This document shows, piece after piece, positions 5,939-13,826 of a DNA stretch of 64,000 bases (positions are counted from its first letter, which is position 1; each line of letters opens with the position of its first letter). Source of the DNA: JBKHXF01 sp046566145. Lineage in GTDB: Bacteria > Actinomycetota > Nitriliruptoria > Nitriliruptorales > Nitriliruptoraceae. Both the position numbers and the translations under genes were made by a program. The DNA is taken from the NCBI GenBank assembly GCA_046566145.1, contig JBKHXF010000021.1, positions 1-64,000 of the forward strand, read 5' to 3'. The notes beneath the pieces are model-generated. The model ran no database searches, was not told the origin of the DNA, and saw only the letters and a program-made list of their open reading frames with translations.

Positions 5939-7804
5939 TCAGGCCACCACGGCGGGCACGCGGTCACCGGTGATGATCCGGTGGACCCAGGCGTGGTTGC
6001 GCCACAGCAGCTGGCGCCACCACAGCCGCGTCGCGGTCGACTCGGTCGGCTCGCCCTTGACGATCGCCATGAGCTTGTCCCAGTCGGGCTCGGTGTAGTG
6101 CCAGCGCCCCTCGTCGGGGTCGTAGCGCAGGGCCGGGTCCGGGAGCTCGACGCCCATGTCCCACAGCTTCGGGACGTACTGGTTGAGGAACTCCTGCCGG
6201 GACTCCTCGTTCGTGCGGGTCTTGACGCCCCAGTGGATCGACGGGTCCTGGTCGGCGGGGACGTCGGTGCCGAAGAAGTGCATCGTCGGCTCCCACCAGC
6301 GGTCGACCGCCTCCTGGAGCATCTCGAACTGCTCGTCGGTGCCGCTGGCCAGCGCGAGCATGATGTCCTCGCCGTGGCGGTAGTGCAGCGACTCCTCGGC
6401 GACCACGCGGCGCATCACCCGGACGTACGGGGCGTAGGAGGTGTCGAGCAGGGCGCGCTGGGTGACGATCGCGGCGCCGTCGACGAGGAAGCCGATGCAG
6501 GCGACGTCGCCCCACGAGTGGGTGGGGTAGTGGAAGACGTTGTGGAACGCGCCGCGGCCGTGGACGAGGTCCTCGTACATCTGCACGCGGGACTTCCCGA
6601 GCGTCTCGGCGACGCGGTAGATGAGGTGGCCGTGGCCGACCTCGTCCTGGACCTTGGCCGCGAGCGAGCGCTTCCGCTTGAGCGTGGGGGCCCGCGCGAT
6701 CCACTCGCGTTCCGGCAGCGCGCCCATGATCTCCGAGTTGGCGTGCATCTCGATGAAGCGGAGGTTGCGCCGGCGGTACTCCTCGGGCATCCACTCGCCG
6801 GCCTCGATGCGCTCGCCGGCGTGGATGCGCGCGAGGAAGTCCTCGACGCGCTTCGGGTCCTCGCCGGTCGTGCTGGCGGCGGTGCGGGTCGCGGTCGTGT
6901 CGCTCACGGTCGGGGCCTCGCGGTCGGTCGGGTCGGTCGGGGCGGTGAGGTTGGTGGTGCCGGTGGGCGGGGTGACGCCGGCCGGGTCGGCCTCGGCGCA
7001 GGCGTCGCGCCACGCGGCCCACGCGGGCGCTTCGAGGCGGGCGTAGAGGTCGAGGAACAGCGCGCCGGCGGCGTCGCCGAGCCAGTCGGACGGCAGCAGT
7101 TCGGGCGGCAGGCCCGGGTCGAGGAAGAGGAACTTCCGCCACGCGTGGACGAGCTCGAGCCGCCGGCGCAGCGCCGTGTCGCGGTCGGGCCCGTCGAGCG
7201 GGGTCGCGTCCCGCACGGGGGTCCAGGTCGCGAGGAACTCGGCGTGGGCCGCGCGCAGCTCCGACAGGTCGTAGGCGCGCCCGGCGAGCGCGGCGTCGTC
7301 GCCGTCGTGCTCCGAGGTGAACGTCTCGACCTGTCCCACGACCTGGTGCTTGGCCAGCACCTCGTCCAGCCGGGTGCCGAGGTCCCACGGGCACACGAAC
7401 GTGCCGGTGCCCAGCGAGCCGTACCCGAGCCAGGCGAGCTCGCGTCGCAGCGCGTCGCGGGAGGCGCGGTGCTCCTCGGGGAAGGAGTAGGTGAGCATGC
7501 GCCAGCGGCCGTCCCAGACGAGCGGTCGGCGCAGGTAGATGCGCTCCGCGGCCTCCTCCAGCCGCCGGCGCCCGGTGGCGCTCAGGTGGTAGGCGGCGAG
7601 GCGGCCGTGCTTCTCGGTGGCGACGAGGTCCTGCGCGACGAGCCGTCGCAGGGCCTGTCGGGTCGTGGCCGGCGGGACGTCGAGCGCCTCCATCGCCGAG
7701 CCGAGCGCGCCCAGCCAGGCGCGCCCGCCGGACGGCAGCACGAGGTCGCCGAGCACGGTGAGCAGCAGGGAGCGGGCGGACGGTCCGGTGGTCGGCTCGC
7801 TCAC
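5939..7804 (-). CDS. paaA: PaaX-type repressor fused in frame to PaaA (epoxidase catalytic subunit)
   Basis: One open frame of 621 codons holds two proteins that are normally separate. Residues 1 to about 275 are a PaaX regulator: a winged helix opening SARSLLLTVLGDLVLPSGG, then the PaaX core with WRMLTYSFPEEHRASRDALR and a C-terminal domain. Residues about 315-621 are PaaA, the di-iron oxygenase subunit, with ligand motifs E388-V-G-H391 and E471-S-L-H474. They are joined by a Thr/Pro/Asp-rich linker (about 276-314) with no stop codon. An internal GTG at 6907 (residue 300) could start a free PaaA but has no good ribosome site. The GTG at 7804 is preceded by GAGGGA. Either a real regulator-enzyme fusion or a lost PaaX stop. 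Confidence 0.88.
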   Translation of the reverse strand: MSEPTTGPSARSLLLTVLGDLVLPSGGRAWLGALGSAMEALDVPPATTRQALRRLVAQDLVATEKHGRLAAYHLSATGRRRLEEAAERIYLRRPLVWDGRWRMLTYSFPEEHRASRDALRRELAWLGYGSLGTGTFVCPWDLGTRLDEVLAKHQVVGQVETFTSEHDGDDAALAGRAYDLSELRAAHAEFLATWTPVRDATPLDGPDRDTALRRRLELVHAWRKFLFLDPGLPPELLPSDWLGDAAGALFLDLYARLEAPAWAAWRDACAEADPAGVTPPTGTTNLTAPTDPTDREAPTVSDTTATRTAASTTGEDPKRVEDFLARIHAGERIEAGEWMPEEYRRRNLRFIEMHANSEIMGALPEREWIARAPTLKRKRSLAAKVQDEVGHGHLIYRVAETLGKSRVQMYEDLVHGRGAFHNVFHYPTHSWGDVACIGFLVDGAAIVTQRALLDTSYAPYVRVMRRVVAEESLHYRHGEDIMLALASGTDEQFEMLQEAVDRWWEPTMHFFGTDVPADQDPSIHWGVKTRTNEESRQEFLNQYVPKLWDMGVELPDPALRYDPDEGRWHYTEPDWDKLMAIVKGEPTESTATRLWWRQLLWRNHAWVHRIITGDRVPAVVA

Positions 7805-7825
7805 GGGGGCTCCCTCGCTGACATA

Positions 7826-7855
7826 ACGTGTGACGTCTGGCGCTCGTACGTGTGA
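7826..7855 (-). promoter_or_regulatory. Candidate operator of the paa operon
   Basis: Two exact copies of TCACACGT (read on the minus strand; 7826-7833 and 7848-7855) lie 22 bp apart, two helical turns, just upstream of the paaXA start. They sit in an AT-richer island that also contains GTGATACTTTC and GTTATG. A PaaX autoregulatory site is the natural inference; the motif itself is not one I recognise from the literature. Confidence 0.5.
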
Positions 7856-7949
7856 GAAAGTATCACGGTTTGGCCGAGCCGTCCACGGGCGTCCGTCCGG
7901 GCCGCTCGAGCCCTCGTCCCGCGGTGTGAGGGGGTCCGAACCCGCCGCG

Positions 7950-7955
7950 TACCCT
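7950..7955 (+). promoter_or_regulatory. -10 element for the lipoprotein gene at 8011
   Basis: TACCCT within GTACCCTCCG, 56 nt before the GTG start. The same TACCCTC core recurs upstream of tatB, fxsA and the CinA-like gene. Confidence 0.45.
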
Positions 7956-8010
7956 CCGCGCACCCACCCCCCGCCCCCGCGCCCCGCCCCTGCCACGCCT
8001 GAGGTCCCCG

Positions 8011-8580
8011 GTGTCCGCTCCCCGTCGCTCCCGCGCGCTGCTCGCGGCGCTCGCCGCCGGCGCGCTGCTCGTCGGCTGCGTCCCGGGCGAGGAGGTCCAG
8101 CGGCAGGCCGAGTCGACCGACGACGGGCTGCAGGCCACCGGGCTCATCGACGGCTCCCGGGTGGCCATCTCGCGCGGCGAGCCGCAGGTCGTCGACGGGG
8201 ACTGCGACCCCGGTGACGGGCTCGACCGCGACCTGTGCCTGCTGGTGCGGACGATCGACGGGCTGCAGCTCAACCTCGTCTTCGAGAACCCCGACGTGCT
8301 CGTGCCCGGCGCGGTGCTGGCCGTCCGGGCCGACGACTGCGTCGCCTGCGACGACGTCACCACGCACGCCGTGGTGGACGTGCGCGTCGACGGCGAGAAC
8401 CGCCGGGCGGAGTCGGGCACCGTCCGGGTCCGCGAGGCGGCCGAGGGCCGGGTCAGCGCCGAGTTCGACCTGCGGCTGCCGTTCGGCGACCGGCTGACGG
8501 GCGCCTTCGACGTGCGTCGCCGGCCCCAGGTGGTCCCGAGCCCGCAGGCGCCCGTGCCGGCGCCGCCGCCGACGCCCTGA
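8011..8580 (+). CDS. Secreted lipoprotein of unknown function
   Basis: 189 residues with a basic N-terminus, a hydrophobic stretch and a lipobox LLVGC (lipidated Cys23), so exported and membrane anchored. The mature part contains cysteine pairs (DGDCDPGDG, RDLCLLV and DDCVACDD) and a beta-rich region, ending in a Pro/Ala-rich tail. I do not recognise a family. The GTG at 8011 has GAGGT about seven bases upstream. It is divergent from paaXA and converges on the thioesterase, whose stop is four bases after this one. Confidence 0.7.
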   Translation: MSAPRRSRALLAALAAGALLVGCVPGEEVQRQAESTDDGLQATGLIDGSRVAISRGEPQVVDGDCDPGDGLDRDLCLLVRTIDGLQLNLVFENPDVLVPGAVLAVRADDCVACDDVTTHAVVDVRVDGENRRAESGTVRVREAAEGRVSAEFDLRLPFGDRLTGAFDVRRRPQVVPSPQAPVPAPPPTP

Positions 8581-8583
8581 CCG

Positions 8584-8991
8584 TCAGCCCTGCAGGGCCG
8601 AGCGGCGCGAGGCGACGTCCGCGGCGAACTCCGAGGCCGAGACGACCGCCTGCGTGAACGAGCCGCGGGCGACGAGCGCCGAGCCCTGGCGCACGAGCAC
8701 CTCGCACACGAGCTGTCGCGGGCCGACCTGCGCCACGCTGGCCGTCAGCACGATGGTGGCGCCGACCGGCACGGGGGCGCGGTGGTTCGCCTCGATGGAC
8801 GCACCGACCCCCTCCTCGCCGGGCTCGAGGTGCGGCACCAGCAGCCGGCGGCACACCTGCTCCATCAGCCCGACGAGCGCGACGGTGCCGAGCACCGGGT
8901 GGATGCGCTCGCCGTCGATCGTCGCGGCCATGCCGTCGGTCACGACCACCTCGAGGGTGGCCGTCTCTCCGCGTGCAGGTCCGGGTCGCAT
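8584..8991 (-). CDS. Hotdog-fold thioesterase, FlK-like
   Basis: 135 residues with a single hotdog domain. The spacing of putative catalytic residues Thr36, Glu44 and His70 reproduces that of the fluoroacetyl-CoA thioesterase FlK (Thr, Glu eight later, His 26 after that): HPVLGTVALVGLMEQ then GASIEANHRAPVPVG. This places it in the FlK-like thioesterase family, but fluoroacetyl-CoA specificity should not be inferred. A second member lies at 12798-13190. The ATG at 8991 follows a -10 hexamer by seven bases with no Shine-Dalgarno, implying a leaderless mRNA. Confidence 0.8.
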   Translation of the reverse strand: MRPGPARGETATLEVVVTDGMAATIDGERIHPVLGTVALVGLMEQVCRRLLVPHLEPGEEGVGASIEANHRAPVPVGATIVLTASVAQVGPRQLVCEVLVRQGSALVARGSFTQAVVSASEFAADVASRRSALQG

Positions 8992-8998
8992 GGGCCGG

Positions 8999-9004
8999 AC
9001 CCTA
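8999..9004 (-). promoter_or_regulatory. -10 element of a probable leaderless promoter
   Basis: TAGGGT on the minus strand ends seven bases before the ATG at 8991, the distance expected when transcription begins at the start codon. Confidence 0.5.
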
Positions 9005-9026
9005 GCGTCCGGCAGGGGTCAGCCCG

Positions 9027-9482
9027 TCACTGACCGGCGAGGAAGCGCCGCAGGCGCGCGCCGACGGCGCCGGTCGTGTCGTCCTCCCGCACCGCGTTCG
9101 CGAGCCGGACCAGCGGCCGGTCGGCCCCGCGGTCCTCGTCGGGCGGCGCGCCCACGGCCAGCACGATGAGCGGGTCGCTGCCCCGGTTGTCGATGCCGTG
9201 GTGCACCCCGGCCGGGACGAGCACGCTCGCCAGCGGGTCGAGGCCGGCCTCGCCCTGGTCGGTCACGAACCAGGCCCGGCCGCCGAGGACCGTGTAGGTC
9301 ACGTCGGCGTCGGCGTAGACGAGCACGGCTGTGGCCTGCTGGGGCTCGACGCACCACAGGTCCTGCACGAGCGTCGCCGTGGCGAAGACGCGCGTGCGCC
9401 GAGCCTCCGCCCGGGAGAAGTCCACCCAGTCGCGCAGGTCGACCGGCTGGACCTCGCGGCCGGTCGCGGTGTCGTCGGTCAT
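9027..9482 (-). CDS. Cupin-domain protein
   Basis: 151 residues. The central part (LVYADADVTYTVLGGRAWFVTDQGEAG, then VLVPAGVHHGIDNRGSDPLIVLAV) is a cupin barrel, with the two-motif arrangement and a His-His pair in the second motif. The first motif lacks the usual HxH, so metal binding would be atypical. The ATG at 9482 is preceded by GGACACC. Likely a small sensor, isomerase or dioxygenase-like protein; the substrate is not predictable. It is divergent from pepA, sharing a short promoter region. Confidence 0.7.
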   Translation of the reverse strand: MTDDTATGREVQPVDLRDWVDFSRAEARRTRVFATATLVQDLWCVEPQQATAVLVYADADVTYTVLGGRAWFVTDQGEAGLDPLASVLVPAGVHHGIDNRGSDPLIVLAVGAPPDEDRGADRPLVRLANAVREDDTTGAVGARLRRFLAGQ

Positions 9483-9553
9483 CGCAGGTGTCCTCCGGTC
9501 GCGCTCGGGCCCGTGGTTCGGCGCCCGCACGTGGTCCGGGCGACCGGGCGGGG

Positions 9554-9588
9554 AGGGTAGGCGCGCCGCACGCGGCCACCACTACGCT
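9554..9588. promoter_or_regulatory. Divergent promoters of the cupin gene and pepA
   Basis: TACCCT on the minus strand (9554-9559) faces the cupin gene; TACGCT on the plus strand (9583-9588) faces pepA, 46 nt before its GTG. Both match TANNNT. Confidence 0.45.
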
Positions 9589-9633
9589 CGGCCGCCACCC
9601 CCTCCCGCCGCCCCCGTGCCCCTGGAGCATCAC

Positions 9634-11112
9634 GTGGTCGACTTCGCCGTCCGCACCGAGCCGCTCGCGACCGCCGAGGCCGACCTGCTGGTCGTCACGG
9701 CGACCACCACCGACGGGGACGCGCCGCCGGCGCTGTCCGCCGCCGGCGCGACGCTCGCCGAGGCCCTCGGCATCGACCTCGCCGCCCAGCTCACGGCCCT
9801 CGGGGTCGACGGCGCCGTCGGGTCGGTGGCGCGGGTGGCCGTCGGTGCCGCCGCGCCGGCGGCGAGCGTGCTCGTGGTCGGCCTCGGGGACGGGACCGAC
9901 CTCGACGCGGTCCGCCGCGCCGGCGCCGCCGTCGCCGCGGCCACCGAGCGTCTGGCCTCCGCCGCCGTGGCGCTGCCGGAGGTCGAGGGCGCGGACGCGG
10001 ACGCGGTCGCGCAGGCCCTCGCGGAGGGCATCGTGCTCGGCGCCTACCGGTTCGGCCGCTACAAGCGCGAGGGCGCGCCGCACGCGCTCGACCGGGTGGA
10101 GGTCGCCGCCGACGCCGACGTCGCGGGGGCGCTGCAGGTCGGGGCGACCACCGCCGGCGCGGCCTGCCTCGCGCGCGACCTCGTCAACACCCCGCCCGGC
10201 GACAAGCGCCCGTCGATGCTCGCGGCCCGTGCCGAGGAGGAGCTCGCCGGGACCGACGTCACGGTGCGCATCCTCGACGGCGACGCGCTGCGCGAGGGCG
10301 GCTACGGCGGGCTGCTCGGCGTCTGCGCCGGCTCCAGCGAGGACCCGCGCCTCGTCGAGCTGACCTGGGCGCCCGCCGACGCGACCCGGCACGTCTGCCT
10401 GGTCGGCAAGGGGATCACGTTCGACTCGGGTGGCCTCAGCCTCAAGCCGCCGGCGTCGATGGAGACGATGAAGATGGACATGGGCGGCGCCGCCACGGTG
10501 CTCGCCACCGTCAAGGCGACCGCCGCCCTCGGGCTGCCCGTCCGCGTCACGGGCCTGATGGCGCTCGCGGAGAACATGCCGTCGGGCACGGCGACCCGAC
10601 CGGGCGACGTGCTGACGATCCGCGGTGGCGGCACGGTCGAGGTGCTCAACACCGACGCCGAGGGCCGGCTGGTGCTCGCGGACGCGCTGGTCCACGCCGG
10701 CGAGCTCGACCCGCGCCCCGACGTCATCGTCGACATGGCGACCCTGACCGGCGCGGTGCTCGTGGGGCTCGGCGAGCGGATCGGTGCGGTCATGTCCGAC
10801 GAGGACGACCTCGTGGACGCGCTGGTCGCCGCCGGCGCGGCCGCCGGCGAGCCGCTGTGGCGCCTGCCGCTCGCCGCGCAGTACCGCCGCAAGCTCGACT
10901 CCGACGTGGCGGACATCAAGAACGTCGGCGGGAAGAACGCCGGGACCATCACGGCCGGGCTGTTCCTGCAGCACTTCGCCCCGGACGACATCCCGTGGGC
11001 GCACCTCGACATCGCCGGGATGGCGTGGTCGGACGACGAGGACGGCTACCTGCGCAAGGGCGGGACCGGCGCACCGGTGCGGGCGCTGCTCGCCTGGCTG
11101 CAGCAGGGCTGA
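9634..11112 (+). CDS. pepA: Leucyl aminopeptidase (M17)
   Basis: A cytosolic aminopeptidase of about 492 residues. The N-terminal macro-like domain is followed by the M17 catalytic domain carrying GKGITFDSGGLSLKP, ETMKMDMGGAA and the family signature NTDAEGRL (about 339-346), which supply the two-metal site. It removes N-terminal residues from peptides and also processes Cys-Gly-type conjugates. I prefer GTG at 9634 because GGAG lies six bases upstream; GTG at 9616 is an alternative adding six residues. The IlvG-like gene follows after 29 bases and may be co-transcribed. Confidence 0.95.
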   Translation: MVDFAVRTEPLATAEADLLVVTATTTDGDAPPALSAAGATLAEALGIDLAAQLTALGVDGAVGSVARVAVGAAAPAASVLVVGLGDGTDLDAVRRAGAAVAAATERLASAAVALPEVEGADADAVAQALAEGIVLGAYRFGRYKREGAPHALDRVEVAADADVAGALQVGATTAGAACLARDLVNTPPGDKRPSMLAARAEEELAGTDVTVRILDGDALREGGYGGLLGVCAGSSEDPRLVELTWAPADATRHVCLVGKGITFDSGGLSLKPPASMETMKMDMGGAATVLATVKATAALGLPVRVTGLMALAENMPSGTATRPGDVLTIRGGGTVEVLNTDAEGRLVLADALVHAGELDPRPDVIVDMATLTGAVLVGLGERIGAVMSDEDDLVDALVAAGAAAGEPLWRLPLAAQYRRKLDSDVADIKNVGGKNAGTITAGLFLQHFAPDDIPWAHLDIAGMAWSDDEDGYLRKGGTGAPVRALLAWLQQG

Positions 11113-11141
11113 CCACAGGCGCACGGGAGGGAGCGGCGGAC

Positions 11142-12794
11142 ATGGGTGAGCACGTGCACGGTGGGCGGCTGATCGCCCAGCAGCTCGCGGCCGAGGGCGT
11201 CGACGCGCTGTTCACGCTGACCGGCGGCCACATCTCCGCGATCTACGACGGGTGCGTGGCCGAGGGCATCCGCGTCATCGACGTCCGCCACGAGCAGGCC
11301 GCCGCCCACGCGGCCGACGCGTACGCGCGGCTGACCCGCCGTCCCGGCGCGGCCGCGGTCACCGCCGGGCCGGGCGTCACCGACGCCATCACCGGGGTGA
11401 CCAACGCCTTCTACGCGAACTCCCCGATGGTGCTGCTCGGCGGTCGCAACCCGCTCGGGCTCGAGGGCATGGGGGCCCTGCAGGACGCGCCGCAGGTCGA
11501 GATGCTGCGCCCCGTCACCAAGCGCAGCGAGGTCGTGCTCGAGACCCGCCGGATGCGCGAGGTCGTGGGCTACGCGTTCCGCGACGCGCTGACCCCCCGG
11601 ATGGGGCCGAGCTACGTCGACGTCCCCATGGACGTGCTCATGACGCCGGTCGACGTCGACCAGGTGGTCGTGCCGACGGGGCAGCGGTTCACGACCCTGC
11701 CGGGCGCCGACCCGGAGGCCGTCGCCGAGGTCGCGAAGCTGCTCGCCGAGGCGGAGCACCCGGTCGTGCTGTCGGGCTCCGGCACCTACTGGGCCGACGC
11801 CCGGGAGGAGCTGCGGGCCCTGGTGGAGACCGCCCGCGTCCCGCTGTACGTCAACGGCATGTCCCGGGGGATCCTCCCCGCGTTCCACGCGAACCTGCTG
11901 GCGCTGACCCGCAAGCAGGCGCTCCGCCACGCCGACCTCGTGATCGCGCTGGGCATCGACTTCGACTTCCGGCTCGGGTACGGGCGTGGGGCCGGGTACG
12001 CCGACGACGTGAAGGTCGTCCACGTCGACCCGCAGGCCGATAAGGTCGGGCACAACCGCGAGGTGCACCTCGGGGTCGTGGCCGACGTCAAGGCGTTCCT
12101 GAACGCGCTGCTCGCCCACGACGCCACGTTCGGCCGCTCGGAGGACGACGGCTGGCTGACCGACCTGCGGGCCGACGAGACCCGCCGCGAGGCCGACCGG
12201 CTGGCCGCCGCGCAGAGCGACGCCAGCCCGGTGCACCCGCTGCGGTTCGCGCTCGAGGTCGCCCGCTGGGTCGACCCGGAGGCCATCGTGATCGGTGACG
12301 GCGGCGACGTCGTGGCCCACACCGCCGGGATGCTGAAGGTCAACCGCCCCGGGCACTGGATGGACCCCGGCCCCTTCGGGTGCCTCGGCGTCGGCGCCCC
12401 GTTCGCGCTGGCCGCGAAGCACGTCCACCCCGACACCCCGACGCTGGTCGTCTACGGCGACGGCTCGTTCGGGTTCAACGCGATGGAGTACGAGTCGGCG
12501 GTCCGTCAGGACCTGCCCTTCGTGGGCGTGATCGGCAACGACGGCGCCTGGGGCGAGATGAAGGCGTTCCACGAGCGGGTCTACCCCGACTCGATGGTGG
12601 CCCAGGACCTCACCCAGGACGTGTCCTACGAGGGCGTCGTGCAGGCCCTCGGGGGGTACGGCGAGCGCGTCGAGCGACCGGAGGACATCGCCCCGGCGCT
12701 GGACCGCGCCGCCGAGTCGGGCGTCGCCTCGGTCGTCAACGTCATCCTCGACCGGGACTTCCGCCGGACCTCCACCTCGGCCTACGGGGCCTGA
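11142..12794 (+). CDS. ilvG: ThDP-dependent enzyme, IlvG/acetolactate synthase-like
   Basis: 550 residues with the three-domain POX/ALS fold. The catalytic glutamate is Glu51 in DVRHEQ, and the ThDP-magnesium motif GDGSFGFNAMEYES appears near residue 439, with the matching asparagine in GNDGAWG. The closest remembered relative is mycobacterial IlvG (Rv1820), sharing GRLIAxxL, FTLxGGH, SIYDGC-type and GPFGCLG segments. IlvG-type enzymes are annotated as acetolactate synthases, but 2-hydroxyacyl-CoA or oxalyl-CoA lyase activity is equally possible, and no IlvN regulatory subunit is nearby. ATG 11142 has GGGAGGGA upstream. Confidence 0.82.
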   Translation: MGEHVHGGRLIAQQLAAEGVDALFTLTGGHISAIYDGCVAEGIRVIDVRHEQAAAHAADAYARLTRRPGAAAVTAGPGVTDAITGVTNAFYANSPMVLLGGRNPLGLEGMGALQDAPQVEMLRPVTKRSEVVLETRRMREVVGYAFRDALTPRMGPSYVDVPMDVLMTPVDVDQVVVPTGQRFTTLPGADPEAVAEVAKLLAEAEHPVVLSGSGTYWADAREELRALVETARVPLYVNGMSRGILPAFHANLLALTRKQALRHADLVIALGIDFDFRLGYGRGAGYADDVKVVHVDPQADKVGHNREVHLGVVADVKAFLNALLAHDATFGRSEDDGWLTDLRADETRREADRLAAAQSDASPVHPLRFALEVARWVDPEAIVIGDGGDVVAHTAGMLKVNRPGHWMDPGPFGCLGVGAPFALAAKHVHPDTPTLVVYGDGSFGFNAMEYESAVRQDLPFVGVIGNDGAWGEMKAFHERVYPDSMVAQDLTQDVSYEGVVQALGGYGERVERPEDIAPALDRAAESGVASVVNVILDRDFRRTSTSAYGA

Positions 12795-12804
12795 GGCTCA
12801 GGCC
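12788..12804. terminator. Small bidirectional hairpin between convergent genes
   Basis: GGCCTGA-GGC-TCAGGCC is a perfect 7-bp stem with a 3-base loop that contains the stop codons of both the IlvG-like gene and the convergent thioesterase. Confidence 0.35.
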
Positions 12805-13190
12805 GACGCGGGCGCGAGCTTCGCGAGGAAGCGCTCGCGGTCGACCAGCACGCGACGGTGGCGGACCTTCGCGACGACCTCGTCGCCGTCCTTCACGAGC
12901 ACGTTGAACTCGAGGCGCCGGCCGTGGTGCCCGATGAGGGTCGCCTCGGCGCACACGGTGCGGCCGACCGGCGTCGGCTTCTCGTGCTCGATCTCGGCCC
13001 ACGCCCCGACGGAGGTCTGCCCCTCGGGCAGGTCGTCGCGGATGGCCTGCACGCAGGCGCCCTCGGCGAGGGCGAGGAGCGCCGGCGTGCCGAGCACGGG
13101 GACGTCGCCGGAGCCGACCGCCGCGGCGGTGTGGTCCTCGGCGACGGTCAGCTCGTGGTGGCAGCGCAGGCCCGGGTCGCAGTTGCCCAT
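12798..13190 (-). CDS. Second hotdog thioesterase, FlK-like
   Basis: 130 residues. Thr35, Glu43 and His69 are spaced exactly as in FlK (VLGTPALLALAEG, then SVGAWAEIEHEKPTPVG), and the latter segment is close to the FlK consensus. Arg112 may correspond to the FlK active-site arginine. It differs considerably from the 8584-8991 protein, so the two are old paralogues rather than a recent duplication. ATG at 13190 has GAGAGGTC upstream; a GTG 27 bases earlier is possible but would place the ribosome site inside the gene. Probably a house-cleaning or aromatic acyl-CoA thioesterase. Confidence 0.82.
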   Translation of the reverse strand: MGNCDPGLRCHHELTVAEDHTAAAVGSGDVPVLGTPALLALAEGACVQAIRDDLPEGQTSVGAWAEIEHEKPTPVGRTVCAEATLIGHHGRRLEFNVLVKDGDEVVAKVRHRRVLVDRERFLAKLAPASA

Positions 13191-13277
13191 GTCGGATGAC
13201 CTCTCCTCGGCGTCCACCCACCCCGGCGGGAGGGCCCGAAGGAGCGGGCGGGCCGGACGACCGGTGGACGGTCGACC

Positions 13278-13283
13278 ATGCTA
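13278..13283 (-). promoter_or_regulatory. -10 element for the second thioesterase
   Basis: TAGCAT on the minus strand, about 88 nt upstream of the ATG at 13190. Between it and the next gene lie GC-rich imperfect repeats (GGACGGTCGGTGG type) without clear function. Confidence 0.4.
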
Positions 13284-13471
13284 CCGGGCCGGGTGCACAC
13301 CGTCCGGTCGGTGGCCCGACGACCATCCCCGCCCCGGCCGGACGGCCGGCGGACACCCCCGCCCCCGCCCGGATGCCCGGTCGGACAGGTCCACCCCGGA
13401 CGGTCGGTGGGCGATGGTCGGGCTCCACCGGCCGCACCCGGCGGCCACACCCCCTGCAGGAGGTACCCCAG

Positions 13472-13711
13472 ATGGAGCCCAGCGAGCAGCGCACCGAGCG
13501 CGAGGTCATCGTCACGAACAACGGTGACGGCGGCTCGCGAGGTGCCGGCGCGGCCGTGGCCGCCGTCGCGGCGATCATCGCGCTCGTCCTGGTCGCGTGG
13601 TTCGTCATCCAGGCGGTCGGCGGCGGGACCGGCGGTGACGGCGGCGCGGTCATCCCCGACGAGGTGGACGTCAACATCACCGACCAGACCGGTGGGGGCG
13701 GCGAGGGCTGA
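13472..13711 (+). CDS. Small single-pass membrane protein
   Basis: 79 residues: an acidic/charged N-terminus (MEPSEQRTEREVIV), a glycine-rich turn, one strong transmembrane helix (AAVAAVAAIIALVLVAWFVIQAV, about residues 27-49) and a glycine/aspartate-rich external tail. ATG 13472 has a near-perfect AGGAGG about eight bases upstream, one of the strongest ribosome sites in the window, suggesting abundant expression. No family recognised. Confidence 0.7.
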   Translation: MEPSEQRTEREVIVTNNGDGGSRGAGAAVAAVAAIIALVLVAWFVIQAVGGGTGGDGGAVIPDEVDVNITDQTGGGGEG

Positions 13712-13743
13712 CCTCGCGACGGCGCCACCGGCGCGCACGTCTG

Positions 13744-13794
13744 CGACGCGTTTCGCGTCGAACCGACGGGCGGGGCACCCTTGCCCCGCCCGTC
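13744..13794 (+). terminator. Tandem hairpins after the small membrane protein
   Basis: CGACGCG-TTT-CGCGTCG (13744-13760) is followed by a perfect 13-bp stem GACGGGCGGGGCA/TGCCCCGCCCGTC with a 4-base loop (13765-13794). No U-tract, but the stability and position support a terminator. Confidence 0.75.
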
Positions 13795-13826
13795 GCCCGT
13801 TCCCGCACCGTGAGGCCCACCCCGCC

